This document shows, piece by piece, positions 13,899 through 21,173 of a stretch of 21,474 nt of DNA. Source of the stretch: a virus. Where the stretch lies: IMG/VR virus record IMGVR_UViG_3300025886_000188, positions 1-21,474 of that record; one strand, given 5' to 3'. The first letter of the stretch is position 1, and each line of letters starts with the position of its first letter. A program made the position numbers and the translations under genes. Below the pieces are notes generated by a model, which was not told where the DNA came from, did not search any database, and saw only the letters and a program-made list of their open reading frames with translations.

Positions 13899-15352
13899 TA
13901 TTTGAGTCCTAGATGCTTGACCATATGACAATTCTTATGTAGCATTTCGCAGTTCTTTTCTTCGGTATCTCCGCCCACAACAACTGGAATAATATGATGT
14001 GCATGGGCCCCGTCCAACACAAGGGGTTCATTGCACTCAGTACATACGTTCTTCTGTTTGCGCAACACTCGCAGTCTGATCGCGCGCGTGAAGAACCTCT
14101 TTACATTGTTTACCAGAGAGATGCCGCATAACTTAGGATCAAAGTTGCCGTAGTTATCTGCGAAATATTCCCGAAGAATGTCATTCTTGAGTTTCCACTC
14201 ACTTTCGTTCTTTCTACCACAAGCTCGCGAGTATCCAAGGTATTCGGTATTTTGTTCTGGGTTATCTCGCATATACTCATGAGCTTCAATGAAGCTCGCC
14301 GAGAACTGTTCGTAATTTTTAATCATTTTTCCGATCTTCTTGCCTTGCCAATGTTCTAATCCTAACATAAACATCGCAAGACCTTCAATCATAACAGGAC
14401 TCGTAAAGTCTTTGCGAGCTTTAGGTGCGGCCCGCATTACTTTGTTCAGTTCATCCAGAAATCCATAATACTCGGTTAGGATCTTCTTGCCCAAGTTATC
14501 ATCACGCTCTTGGATCAACTGCCAATATCCCCGATCACCGTCCTTGTTTCTTAGAAGACGAAGCACGCCTTGATCATTCATTGACATGCTATATGCCGAA
14601 TAGATACTTGAATCACCATTCGGGTCATTCTTCTTACAAAACACCATGAACATTTTTGATGCAAAATCAATCCGTGCCTTCAGGTTGGGCGTATTATACC
14701 ATTGACCCTTTTCAAAGCCCTCCCATAGCGGGTGACGCTGCGAACGCTTCGCAGGGAGATTATCATAAATCTCCGGGTGAAAATATTCATCTTCACCTTC
14801 CCACTTCTCCCCGAGCCCAGTAGTGACTCGAATGATATTCATAGCATCGTTCATGTACGAATTCATGTCTTCATATACAGTGAGAGATACACCAGCATTG
14901 AGTTGGCGGAATAGCCGCGCGCGTTCCTGAAAGGTTGCATTGTAGTACACATAAACGTCGAGTTTATATTCTAGAAAACGCTCTCGTACCGACTTCGGCA
15001 AATCACGAAAATACCGATCTTCGCCTTTCCACTTAATTGTGTACTTGTTTTGCAAAAACAACATGATATGCATTCGACGATGGTTCCCATCCTCGACCCA
15101 ATACCTACCCTGCTGCGCTCTATACTTTCCAGTCTTGCCGGTGAGCGCCCGGAGCATATCTACAATATGTATCGTATTGATCGGCTCCCCGCGAATAATC
15201 GCTTGAATGATCGGCTCACGAAGAAATTTCTTTGCCAGCGAATCCAAATATGCACGCTGATTCAATGATGCCTCTAGGTACCAGGCAGACAAAGGATCGC
15301 CAATAAACTCACGAATACTAATATCAATTCTCTTCCATTCATGTAGACTCAT
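13898..15352 (-). CDS. DUF262 (ParB-like) plus HNH endonuclease protein
   Basis: A 484-residue protein with two recognisable parts. The N-terminal DUF262-like domain shows NQRAYL at 31-36, VEDGNHRRMHIM at 86-97 (the DGxxR motif, D88-R92) and FRQLNAGVSLTVYE at 148-161. This matches the nucleotide-binding/hydrolysing half of GmrSD-type restriction proteins. After a helical middle, the C-terminus is an HNH nuclease: CTEC (C437, C440), AHHIIPVVVGG (H452, H453), N467 and NCHMVKH (C475, H476). Both active sites look complete. Related DUF262 enzymes cut modified DNA of rival phages, so exclusion of competitors is one possibility; mobile, homing-like behaviour or DNA processing is another. The gene has its own promoter and couples (TAATG) to gp62, splitting the clamp-loader genes. 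Confidence 0.88.
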   Translation of the reverse strand: MSLHEWKRIDISIREFIGDPLSAWYLEASLNQRAYLDSLAKKFLREPIIQAIIRGEPINTIHIVDMLRALTGKTGKYRAQQGRYWVEDGNHRRMHIMLFLQNKYTIKWKGEDRYFRDLPKSVRERFLEYKLDVYVYYNATFQERARLFRQLNAGVSLTVYEDMNSYMNDAMNIIRVTTGLGEKWEGEDEYFHPEIYDNLPAKRSQRHPLWEGFEKGQWYNTPNLKARIDFASKMFMVFCKKNDPNGDSSIYSAYSMSMNDQGVLRLLRNKDGDRGYWQLIQERDDNLGKKILTEYYGFLDELNKVMRAAPKARKDFTSPVMIEGLAMFMLGLEHWQGKKIGKMIKNYEQFSASFIEAHEYMRDNPEQNTEYLGYSRACGRKNESEWKLKNDILREYFADNYGNFDPKLCGISLVNNVKRFFTRAIRLRVLRKQKNVCTECNEPLVLDGAHAHHIIPVVVGGDTEEKNCEMLHKNCHMVKHLGLK

Positions 15353-15383
15353 TTTATTCTTTCTCTTCTCAGTTAATATATAA

Positions 15384-15411
15384 AGTATAGCACATTCTCA
15401 TGATACTGCAA
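15384..15411 (-). promoter_or_regulatory. Early promoter for the DUF262-HNH, 62, regA unit
   Basis: TTGCAG (15411-15406), 16 bases, then TATACT (15389-15384) preceded by TGTGC. It has the same extended -10 and spacing as the promoters before hsp20 and gene 45. It stands in the 64-base gap between two genes. Confidence 0.7.
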
Positions 15412-15416
15412 CTACA

Positions 15417-15761
15417 TCACGCTGAATTATGGGGCATGTAGTAATCATCACCACCCATCACATCTCCGTTGACTTCGATCTTGCGGTCTTCGTATGCCGC
15501 GAGTTGCCGTCGATACAGTTCCATCTTCGCACACTCAAGCGCTCCAATAACCGCATTGTAGTCGCCATATCGCGGGCTCTTGCCAAGCCAGTATAGGCAA
15601 ATCTTCGTGATGATGTAGTTTAGGTTGCCAATATCTTCTGTTATGTTGGTGACAGCAAGACCAAGGTTCTCGTCCTTGGTATGTTCTAGTCCTTCAAGAA
15701 ACTGATCAAGCCCAGCTTGGTATCCAATGATTTGTCGGACAACCTTTCTCACATACGGCAT
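15417..15761 (-). CDS. DUF6899-like conserved phage protein
   Basis: A 114-residue protein with the pattern NLNYIITKICLYWL, GDYNAVIGALECAKMELYRRQLAAYEDRKIEVNGDV. I associate this with a widespread phage and bacterial family (DUF6899), the C-terminal YRR..A.YED.KI..NGDV signature being the clearest part. The function is unknown; the first half is helical and no catalytic motif is seen. ATG 15761 overlaps the stop of the preceding gene as TAATG, with AGGA upstream. It belongs to the three-gene block between 44 and 62. A promoter begins right after its stop, so downstream genes need not depend on it. Confidence 0.85.
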   Translation of the reverse strand: MPYVRKVVRQIIGYQAGLDQFLEGLEHTKDENLGLAVTNITEDIGNLNYIITKICLYWLGKSPRYGDYNAVIGALECAKMELYRRQLAAYEDRKIEVNGDVMGGDDYYMPHNSA

Positions 15762-16042
15762 TACAAAATCCTTTCAAATAGGTGATCATAAACCAGAAGG
15801 GCATAGTCATGTTGAAGTGTTAGCGTTTGCTGATGCTTCACATTACCCGTCTTCGTTTTCTGCAAATGGAGGCCTGCCATTAATTCACCGAGTGTGAATA
15901 TCGCATCCTTAGTGTCGCAGTGGCCAATCTTCTCTGCAATAAACTCGCGCATCTTCTTATCAAGAGATTTCCACTGATCATTAGTTAGTGTTCCATCAAA
16001 CTGACTCTTTTTTGGCCACTTAACATACTTGATCGCTGACAT
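15761..16042 (-). CDS. Hypothetical 93-residue protein
   Basis: I do not recognise this protein. It is soluble, mixed charge and mostly helical by eye (LTNDQWKSLDKKMREFIAEKIGHCD, FTLGELMAGLHLQ, LQHDYALLVYDHLFERIL), without Cys pairs or nucleotide motifs. I start it at ATG 16042 because GAGGTG lies five bases upstream, just behind the gp44 stop; a longer frame to 16066 would lie inside gene 44. It overlaps the next gene by one base (TAATG). Tight packing suggests it is translated with gp44 and DUF6899. Confidence 0.75.
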   Translation of the reverse strand: MSAIKYVKWPKKSQFDGTLTNDQWKSLDKKMREFIAEKIGHCDTKDAIFTLGELMAGLHLQKTKTGNVKHQQTLTLQHDYALLVYDHLFERIL

Positions 16043-16049
16043 CACCACC

Positions 16050-16997
16050 TCACTTAAACTTCGCATCGACCATTATTTCGGTCAGACACGCAACTAGGTT
16101 TAGTTCGCCGTCTGCACAAAAGGCATGTTTATAACTGTAATCGGCGAGCGTGATCACAGTCTGCGGAATACTTTCCGGCTCGATATACTCATATAGAGAA
16201 TCGTAGATCTTGCGAAAGATTCGAGTTGGGTCATTGTCAATATTCTCAACAACCCACTTTCGCATCGCCTTGAAGTCCTTATCTTTAAGGGACTTAATTA
16301 GTTCTTTGACAGAGACATCAGCAACTTGTACCAAGATGCCTGTATCAATAGTCCCACCCGCCGAATATCGTTGTAGTTCATTGATAACTCGCCTAAAGTC
16401 AGGGAAGTGCTTCTTGATAAGCTCCGCGATGACCCTACGATCAAAATTGATCCCTTCGGTATTCAGAACATGTTCCATGCGGGCCATGAACTGGCCAGCA
16501 ATATGGGGCTTGTCTGTGTTGTTGATACGAAAGTCTATCACGCTGCAACGGGAATGTATAGGATCAATAATCCGGTTCTTGTAGTTACAAGTAAAGATGA
16601 AACCACAGTTACCAGAAAACTCTTCAATGAATCCGCGAAGAGCCGGCTGTGTCGAAGCCGGATTTAGATAATCAGCTTCATCGAGAATGACCATCTTCCT
16701 TCCGCCACTGAAACTAACCGTAGACGCAAACTGCTTGATCTTCGTTCTCAGAACATCGATGCCGCTTTCTTCTGACCCGTTGATGATGATATAATCCGCG
16801 CCGGACTGCTCACACAGAGCGCGCGCTACTGTGGTCTTCCCAGTCCCAGCAGTACCAGCCAACAGAAGATTAGGAAGATCCCCAGTCTTGAGGATTTCAT
16901 CGAAAGTGGTTTTGATGCTCTCTGGTAAGATACAGCCATCAATCGTTTTAGGTCGATATCGTTCAACCCAGAGAAATTCTTCATTATTCAAACTCAT
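16050..16997 (-). CDS. 44: Clamp loader large subunit, AAA+ ATPase (T4 gp44)
   Basis: The ATPase that, with gp62, loads the gp45 clamp at primer ends. Its 315 residues match the T4 length (319). Walker A GTAGTGKT is at 48-55, Walker B VILDEAD at 103-109, FTCNYK (sensor 1) at 135-140, and the arginine finger SRC at 149-151, as in RFC-type loaders. A collar domain fills the rest. It follows gene 45 by 21 bases, with AGGA eleven bases before ATG 16997. The normal partner gene 62 comes only after three inserted genes. Confidence 0.97.
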   Translation of the reverse strand: MSLNNEEFLWVERYRPKTIDGCILPESIKTTFDEILKTGDLPNLLLAGTAGTGKTTVARALCEQSGADYIIINGSEESGIDVLRTKIKQFASTVSFSGGRKMVILDEADYLNPASTQPALRGFIEEFSGNCGFIFTCNYKNRIIDPIHSRCSVIDFRINNTDKPHIAGQFMARMEHVLNTEGINFDRRVIAELIKKHFPDFRRVINELQRYSAGGTIDTGILVQVADVSVKELIKSLKDKDFKAMRKWVVENIDNDPTRIFRKIYDSLYEYIEPESIPQTVITLADYSYKHAFCADGELNLVACLTEIMVDAKFK

Positions 16998-17018
16998 TAT
17001 GTTATTGATCCTGATTAT

Positions 17019-17693
17019 TTAGTTGAACTTCGATTCGGATTGCTCCACTGCAACAAAATAACGCGCAGTATTACCAACAAACTCTGAGATACCAGATTGC
17101 GAGATTCCGACAACATAATCATCCTGAATGATTTTTAGGTTGTCGAGCCGAAATACCATAGAGAATCGGTGATCAGGAACAGTCACAACATCCTCGTCCG
17201 CAAGCGCGAGCGCAATCTCATTTGACGTACTGTTTTTCACGTCCGTAGCAAGAATCTCAACATCGCCCTGCTCGTCGCCGGAGATGACGATATTAGGAAG
17301 ACCAAGAACATTCGCAGCCTTGATTGCCTTCTGAAGATTTTCCTTCTTGATGATGACCTTGATGTCCGCATCAATCTCCAGTTCGCGCTCAGGAACAGTC
17401 ACGATCGTATTTGGGTCAGCATAAACATACTTGACCGTACTATTGCCATCTTTGATTGTCATCCACGCAGACCCAAACTTCAGTTCGGGTTCATTGAACA
17501 GAGACATCGTTCCGAGAAACTGGCTCAGATCGTAGACACAAAAGTCTTCGAATGTCTCCGCGACCACCGCGCTGGCAACGACCGTCTTGCCGGGAGAGAT
17601 CGTCTGAAGCACATTGCCCGCTTTGACCTGAAGCCCGTTATTGATAGTTGCAAAGTTCTGAAGAACCGCAATCGTTTCATTTGAAATCTTCAT
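17019..17693 (-). CDS. 45: Sliding clamp (T4 gp45)
   Basis: The trimeric ring that tethers gp43 to DNA and, in T4, activates late transcription with gp33 and gp55. Its 224 residues (T4: 228) show the clamp pattern MKISNETIAVLQNFATINNGLQVKAGN at the start, then FEDFCVYDLSQFLGTMSLF, and a C-terminus ending ARYFVAVEQSESKFN. It is the first gene after a near-perfect sigma70 promoter, fitting the high amounts of clamp needed. The late promoter at 4732 implies that this clamp also serves late transcription, by analogy with T4. Confidence 0.97.
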   Translation of the reverse strand: MKISNETIAVLQNFATINNGLQVKAGNVLQTISPGKTVVASAVVAETFEDFCVYDLSQFLGTMSLFNEPELKFGSAWMTIKDGNSTVKYVYADPNTIVTVPERELEIDADIKVIIKKENLQKAIKAANVLGLPNIVISGDEQGDVEILATDVKNSTSNEIALALADEDVVTVPDHRFSMVFRLDNLKIIQDDYVVGISQSGISEFVGNTARYFVAVEQSESKFN

Positions 17694-17740
17694 TATCTAA
17701 ATTACCTTTCGACTCGTTAAAGTCTCACGTTATTGAATAT

Positions 17741-17768
17741 ATTATAGCACATTAAACTGAGATGTCAA
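17741..17768 (-). promoter_or_regulatory. Sigma70-type early promoter for the 45-44 unit
   Basis: TTGACA (17768-17763), 16 bases, TATAAT (17746-17741), with TGTGC before the -10. The -35 covers the stop codon of the DUF3310 gene. The predicted start is about 40 bases before the gene 45 ATG. Confidence 0.9.
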
Positions 17769-18097
17769 TCGACATTTTCTGTTACAAATACAAATTCTTC
17801 CTGACCGAGCGTCTTTTCTGATATATCATCCTCAAAATACATCAACAGGATCGCGTAGTGAAGTGCCTTCAAAAGATCTTTTCGATTCCTGCCACCTTTT
17901 TTTCCATACCTGGCAATATACTTAATCGCATTAGCCTGACAGAATGGTACAGCAATGCCGATCGAATGGAATAACTCCTGAATTTGAAGACCATTCGTTC
18001 CACCGTCACCACCAACATAATGTTGACCATATGTAGATTCGATATATTCTCGAAGTTCTTCCATTAACTCATCTTCACGAAACTTAAAATCACTCAT
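17765..18097 (-). CDS. DUF3310-like protein
   Basis: A 110-residue protein whose centre (ESTYGQHYVGGDG, then CQANAIKYIARYGKKGGRNRKDLLKALHYAILLMYF) is the DUF3310 signature. The family includes T7 gp1.7, reported as a nucleotide kinase, so a role in nucleotide metabolism is possible, although no Walker motif is visible. It overlaps the preceding gene by eight bases, with GGAGG eleven bases upstream of ATG 18097. Its stop codon is part of the -35 of the clamp promoter. Confidence 0.85.
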   Translation of the reverse strand: MSDFKFREDELMEELREYIESTYGQHYVGGDGGTNGLQIQELFHSIGIAVPFCQANAIKYIARYGKKGGRNRKDLLKALHYAILLMYFEDDISEKTLGQEEFVFVTENVD

Positions 18098-18515
18098 CGG
18101 ATAAAAAATCCTCCATTAATATAAATTGCATAGGGATGTTAAGATCTTCACATACAGTTTCATTGTGCATCCAAACTTTCTGATTATTAGTTACGAAAAG
18201 ATGTGGGCGCAGTTGCTCTAACTCGTACCCAACACTCAAGTCATCTCTTTCATGTTCAGTGAAAGGGGGATATCTAAAATCATATCCATGCGTAGTGATC
18301 GTCACAGAATCAATGCAATCAAGATTATCAAGTTGTTGCACTCTTGCTCCACTACGCTTGCCGCGAAACGTTCTACCCAAGTCGATTCGATGGTCATTGT
18401 ATAATATAACACTTAACTCATCTCCAAGGGATCGTGCGTGTTCAAGAAACTTAATATCAATATCAGTTAGATTATCAAACTTACCAGTCGTCGCGATGAC
18501 TTTATGAAGAATCAC
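18090..18515 (-). CDS. Nucleotidyltransferase-fold protein lacking the HxGH motif
   Basis: The first 41 residues follow the glycerol-3-phosphate cytidylyltransferase/RfaE pattern (G11-x-F-D14, then FLEHARSLGDELSVILYND at 23-41). The four positions that should read HxGH (17-20) are TDID. The middle (RTFRGKRSGARVQQLDNLDCIDSV) fits the following R..QL..L..V segment of the fold. Without the histidines it should not catalyse normal nucleotidyl transfer; it may bind a nucleotide, regulate, or do other chemistry. The start is GTG 18515, overlapping the glycosyltransferase stop (GTGA), with GGAGG eight bases upstream. Neighbours suggest a sugar or surface modification context. The C-terminal 45 residues are unassigned. 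Confidence 0.75.
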   Translation of the reverse strand: MILHKVIATTGKFDNLTDIDIKFLEHARSLGDELSVILYNDHRIDLGRTFRGKRSGARVQQLDNLDCIDSVTITTHGYDFRYPPFTEHERDDLSVGYELEQLRPHLFVTNNQKVWMHNETVCEDLNIPMQFILMEDFLSDE

Positions 18516-19513
18516 GCAGTCGCCTCCGAATCCACCTCGGCTGAACTCTTCTTGCTCTTTCGGTCTTCTCGGCGCTTCTTCGCAGCCTCACGTCGCCGCG
18601 CGGCGCGATTGGCCAATCCTTCTTGATCCTTGGGATTAATTGCAGGTGGAGGGGTCAATGTCGGCACACTCGGGACTGGCTGGTTTAGCATACCACCATG
18701 AGTAGCATTCGGGACTGCACTAATCGCAGGAAGATTTCCGTTGAATCCATACGCGCCCTGATGTGACATAACCATCCACGGGCACATCCAGATCTTCAGA
18801 CCAATATTTCGAGACCATTGGCAGAACATATAATCTTCAGAAAGATATCGATTATGTTCCCGCTCGATCACCGTGTCGAAATAGCACATAATCTCACGCT
18901 CGCCTGTAAAGTGTTCGGATCGATTATGATCAGGAACATATTTCTGCTCAGGATACGCTTCGTCCCACTTCTCAAAGACGTGTCGCTGGATCATCATAAA
19001 TCCAGTGCCACCCTCAAGCACTTCAACTGGCTCACCGAGATCGATAGAACTTCCACCCTGAACAGGATTGAAGACGAAATCGCCGACGATATTCTCAAGC
19101 CATTGCGCGCCATGTTGATCAGTAAGACCAGACTTGACCGCAGCAACGACGCGCTCCCACGCAATACACTTCTTCGGATACGGGCCACACACGATATCAT
19201 AGTCTGTTCCCTGTTCGGCAATAGCAGCCAGGGCAAGAACATCATTCGGATTGAAACCGATGTCTGAATCAATGAACATCATATGCGTACAATCAGATCG
19301 AAGGAACTCATCAACGAGATAGTTACGGGCCCGCGTAATCAGACTCTCATTGAATAGATAGAAGAATCTAAGATCCATGCCATAACGAGCGGCAAGACCA
19401 GCCAAGTCCGTTGATGACTTGGTATACATTCCATGACACTGCCCACCGTACATTGGAGTTGCCACAAAAATCTTTCGTGTCTTCAACTCTTCTACTGTAA
19501 TTTCTTTCTTCAC
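18512..19513 (-). CDS. Glycosyltransferase-like protein, GT-A fold
   Basis: A 333-residue protein. KIFVATPMYGG at 14-24 opens a GT-A Rossmann fold, and MMFIDSDIGF at 78-87 supplies the metal-binding D-x-D (D82, D84). GGTGFMMIQRHVF and YLSEDYMFCQW with an ED pair supply the later acceptor/catalytic region. It would transfer a sugar from a nucleotide-sugar to DNA, protein or glycan; the acceptor is unknown. After residue about 270 comes a Pro-rich linker and a Lys/Arg-rich tail (RAARRREAAKKRREDRKSKK), which may bind nucleic acid or a charged surface. The start is GTG 19513 with GGAGG six bases upstream. Linked by a GTGA overlap to the degenerate nucleotidyltransferase. Confidence 0.85.
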   Translation of the reverse strand: MKKEITVEELKTRKIFVATPMYGGQCHGMYTKSSTDLAGLAARYGMDLRFFYLFNESLITRARNYLVDEFLRSDCTHMMFIDSDIGFNPNDVLALAAIAEQGTDYDIVCGPYPKKCIAWERVVAAVKSGLTDQHGAQWLENIVGDFVFNPVQGGSSIDLGEPVEVLEGGTGFMMIQRHVFEKWDEAYPEQKYVPDHNRSEHFTGEREIMCYFDTVIEREHNRYLSEDYMFCQWSRNIGLKIWMCPWMVMSHQGAYGFNGNLPAISAVPNATHGGMLNQPVPSVPTLTPPPAINPKDQEGLANRAARRREAAKKRREDRKSKKSSAEVDSEATA

Positions 19514-19545
19514 GTCAATCCTCCATAATTAATATGCTCATAATA

Positions 19546-19554
19546 TATATAGCA
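19546..19554 (-). promoter_or_regulatory. Possible extended -10 promoter for the glycosyltransferase unit
   Basis: TGTGC-TATATA on the minus strand, the same extended -10 as three better promoters in the window. It lies 32 bases before the GTG start. There is no TTGACA-like -35 at the right distance. Confidence 0.5.
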
Positions 19555-19582
19555 CAATGTGATCGGGTTTTTCGATGCCATT

Positions 19583-19888
19583 TTACTTCGGCATCATGAT
19601 TTTTAGATATAAATCCTCCATCAGAATCTCACAAACCTTTGAGTGGATGATATTGATGCCGTCGGGGGCTGAGCCATAAAGCTCCGCGTTAGGTACATGG
19701 ATGTATTTCACTATCCCATCACGCCGGGTCACAAGTCGTTCGGTGGACTCATGAACCATTTGGGTAACTTGTTTCGCAATCTGCCCAGATACCTGAGTAA
19801 TAAGTTTCTCCAGAACATCGGACAAGTTTTCTATATGATCAGGATCGCCGTCCGTTACTACAGACGCAATGCTAGTATTGGCGGGCAT
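19583..19888 (-). CDS. Hypothetical 101-residue protein
   Basis: I do not recognise it. The N-terminal half is acidic and helical with heptad-like spacing (ENLSDVLEKLITQVSGQIAKQVTQMVHESTERLV), perhaps a short coiled coil. The second half is mixed (DGIVKYIHVPNAELYG...) and ends LYLKIMMPK. AGGAG lies nine bases before ATG 19888. It comes 21 bases after the 229-residue gene in the same direction and is the last gene before the glycosyltransferase promoter. Confidence 0.65.
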   Translation of the reverse strand: MPANTSIASVVTDGDPDHIENLSDVLEKLITQVSGQIAKQVTQMVHESTERLVTRRDGIVKYIHVPNAELYGSAPDGINIIHSKVCEILMEDLYLKIMMPK

Positions 19889-19909
19889 ACATAAAGTCTC
19901 CTATGAAGG

Positions 19910-20599
19910 TCATTTATTTAGTGAGTGGCCAATACCAGGCGTTGTGCGGGATGGAGCAGGACGCCCCTTATCAATATTATGTGGAGATTTTATCGAACAA
20001 AACATATTTTCAACGTCCCATTCATTATGAGTATATCGCCAAATGTCTATCGGCTCAGACTTGGTGATATCCCAACACCGTGAGGGATCTTGCAGCCGCT
20101 CCCCATCGCGACCAGCATCGGCACGCGGCGGGGCATACCACTTGAGTTCCAAATCTGGCGAGTCGCCCAGTTGTCCATTGTCGGTGCCGACATCTTTATC
20201 CCTCGAAACTGAGACATACCAATGGGTCAGTGAGTACGAACGCGATAAAGTCCAACCATCGTCGGTTGCCGCACGGTAATAGAAATCAGTAAGATCATGC
20301 GTCCAATACCAACGAGAGTCGCGCCCTCTCGATATTCGATGATGAATTGTGTCATCGACGAATATGATTGAGTGGATATTATGCTTGTCGGCCTGCTCTA
20401 CTAAAAGTGTACCACAAGGCCTTATGTATACTGCCGGATCTGGCTCGCCCACTTGCCATTTCGCAGCAAGCGACCCATAGTCCGTCCAGTTCGATGTCCA
20501 GTCGGGATGAGCGAATCCTTTATACTGGATGCTACGATCTACGAATGAATTAAACATATTCCGAAAATGTTGTTTTGAAATTGCCCACGACTCCCCCAT
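19910..20599 (-). CDS. Hypothetical Trp-rich 229-residue protein
   Basis: I do not recognise it. It is unusually rich in tryptophan (12 of 229), with many Asp/Arg/Tyr, as in WTSNWTDY, RWYWTHDL, HWYVSVSRD and IWRYTHNEWD. No signal peptide or transmembrane span is present. Such aromatic content is typical of carbohydrate-binding or beta-sandwich folds, but no family is evident. The start is well supported: GAGGAGG eight bases before ATG 20599, overlapping the end of the preceding small gene. Its codons are more GC-rich than those of the polymerase operon, so recent acquisition is possible. Confidence 0.7.
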   Translation of the reverse strand: MGESWAISKQHFRNMFNSFVDRSIQYKGFAHPDWTSNWTDYGSLAAKWQVGEPDPAVYIRPCGTLLVEQADKHNIHSIIFVDDTIHHRISRGRDSRWYWTHDLTDFYYRAATDDGWTLSRSYSLTHWYVSVSRDKDVGTDNGQLGDSPDLELKWYAPPRADAGRDGERLQDPSRCWDITKSEPIDIWRYTHNEWDVENMFCSIKSPHNIDKGRPAPSRTTPGIGHSLNK

Positions 20600-20602
20600 G
20601 AT

Positions 20603-20722
20603 CTAAACCTCCTCAAACAGATCAAAAATCGACTCAACTTCAAGCCAGTCGGCCACAAATGCGTTGACGCGATCTTGGTCTGCGTTAGCTAATCTCTCAA
20701 GATGAAACTCAAGTTCGTCCAT
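20603..20722 (-). CDS. Small acidic 39-residue protein
   Basis: A short frame from ATG 20722 to TAG 20603 reads MDELEFHLERLANADQDRVN followed by AFVADWLEVESIFDLFEEV. It has 11 Asp/Glu-type residues in its body and a likely amphipathic helix, and contains no rare feature. GGAG stands 12 bases upstream, a little far; an alternative in-frame ATG at 20740 would add six residues. Its stop codon lies between the SD and the start of the next gene, which is typical of coupled phage genes. It fills an otherwise empty 130-base gap in the right direction and frame. Function unknown. Confidence 0.5.
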   Translation of the reverse strand: MDELEFHLERLANADQDRVNAFVADWLEVESIFDLFEEV

Positions 20723-20729
20723 AATAAAA

Positions 20730-21059
20730 TTATTCTCCATCTACTTCTCGCACAAGTTTTGATATCCACTCATGTCGTTCTTCGCGACTCAACTCAACAA
20801 ACTCAAAATCAGGATGCGGAGGTACCGGAGGTGCATCTGGAAGCTCGCGGTATAGATCAGAATATATTTCGTGATCCACGCGCACCTGAAGCTTCTCAAT
20901 AACATTCAGAGCTGCCGGACTATCCCCGGAGTATCCGCGCTGATTTAGCACATGCCGAACAGCATCGGAAAACTCACACACGGTATCGGTCTCCCATGTA
21001 TGACGCTGGTAATCGATTGCTTCTGTGTATATCGTTTCTAGCCCGTATCCAAGTAACAT
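20730..21059 (-). CDS. Hypothetical 109-residue protein
   Basis: I do not recognise it. The protein is acidic: an N-terminal helical half (GLETIYTEAIDYQRHTWETDTVCEFSDAVRHVLNQRG), a Pro-rich link (PDAPPVPPHPDFEF), and a charged end (LSREERHEWISKLVREVDGE). ATG 21059 has no close SD; AGGA is 16 bases upstream. It is the first gene after the terminator at 21100, so it should have its own promoter, but the 40 bases between show only a weak TATACT (21095-21090) without -35. Confidence 0.65.
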   Translation of the reverse strand: MLLGYGLETIYTEAIDYQRHTWETDTVCEFSDAVRHVLNQRGYSGDSPAALNVIEKLQVRVDHEIYSDLYRELPDAPPVPPHPDFEFVELSREERHEWISKLVREVDGE

Positions 21060-21095
21060 TATAAATCTATGAATATCCTAAATGGGAAAAGTATA

Positions 21096-21147
21096 AAAAC
21101 GTAACCCGCCCTGGAGAGGAACCCAAAAAACCTCTCAACAGGGCGGG
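21096..21147 (-). terminator. Rho-independent terminator
   Basis: A nine-base outer stem (CCCGCCCTG with CAGGGCGGG) and a six-base inner stem (GAGAGG with CCTCTC), with a two-base bulge and an A-rich loop, lie between 21105 and 21147. On the minus strand TTACGTTTTTATAC follows. It closes the gene at the right end of the window. The U-run starts five bases after the stem, so some read-through is likely. Confidence 0.8.
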
Positions 21148-21148
21148 G

Positions 21149-21170
21149 AGCAGCGCACTAGTGCGTTGCT
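21149..21170. repeat. 22-bp near-perfect palindrome AGCA[G]CGCACTAGTGCG[T]TGCT
   Basis: Two half-sites of eleven bases with a single mismatch surround the symmetric centre CACTAGTG. It lies between the stop codon of the right-end gene and its terminator. It might be a protein-binding site or a second, U-less hairpin protecting the mRNA 3' end. Confidence 0.7.
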
Positions 21171-21173
21171 CTA

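Noticed and set aside
13898-15352. HNH gene as a homing endonuclease inside an intron or intein
   Set aside because: Genes 44 and 62 are both whole, there is no split gene around it, and the DUF262 domain is not a homing feature.
19574-19595. Hairpin GATGCC...GGCATC near the end of the 101-residue gene
   Set aside because: Only six base pairs, and no T-run follows on the minus strand, so it is not a convincing terminator.
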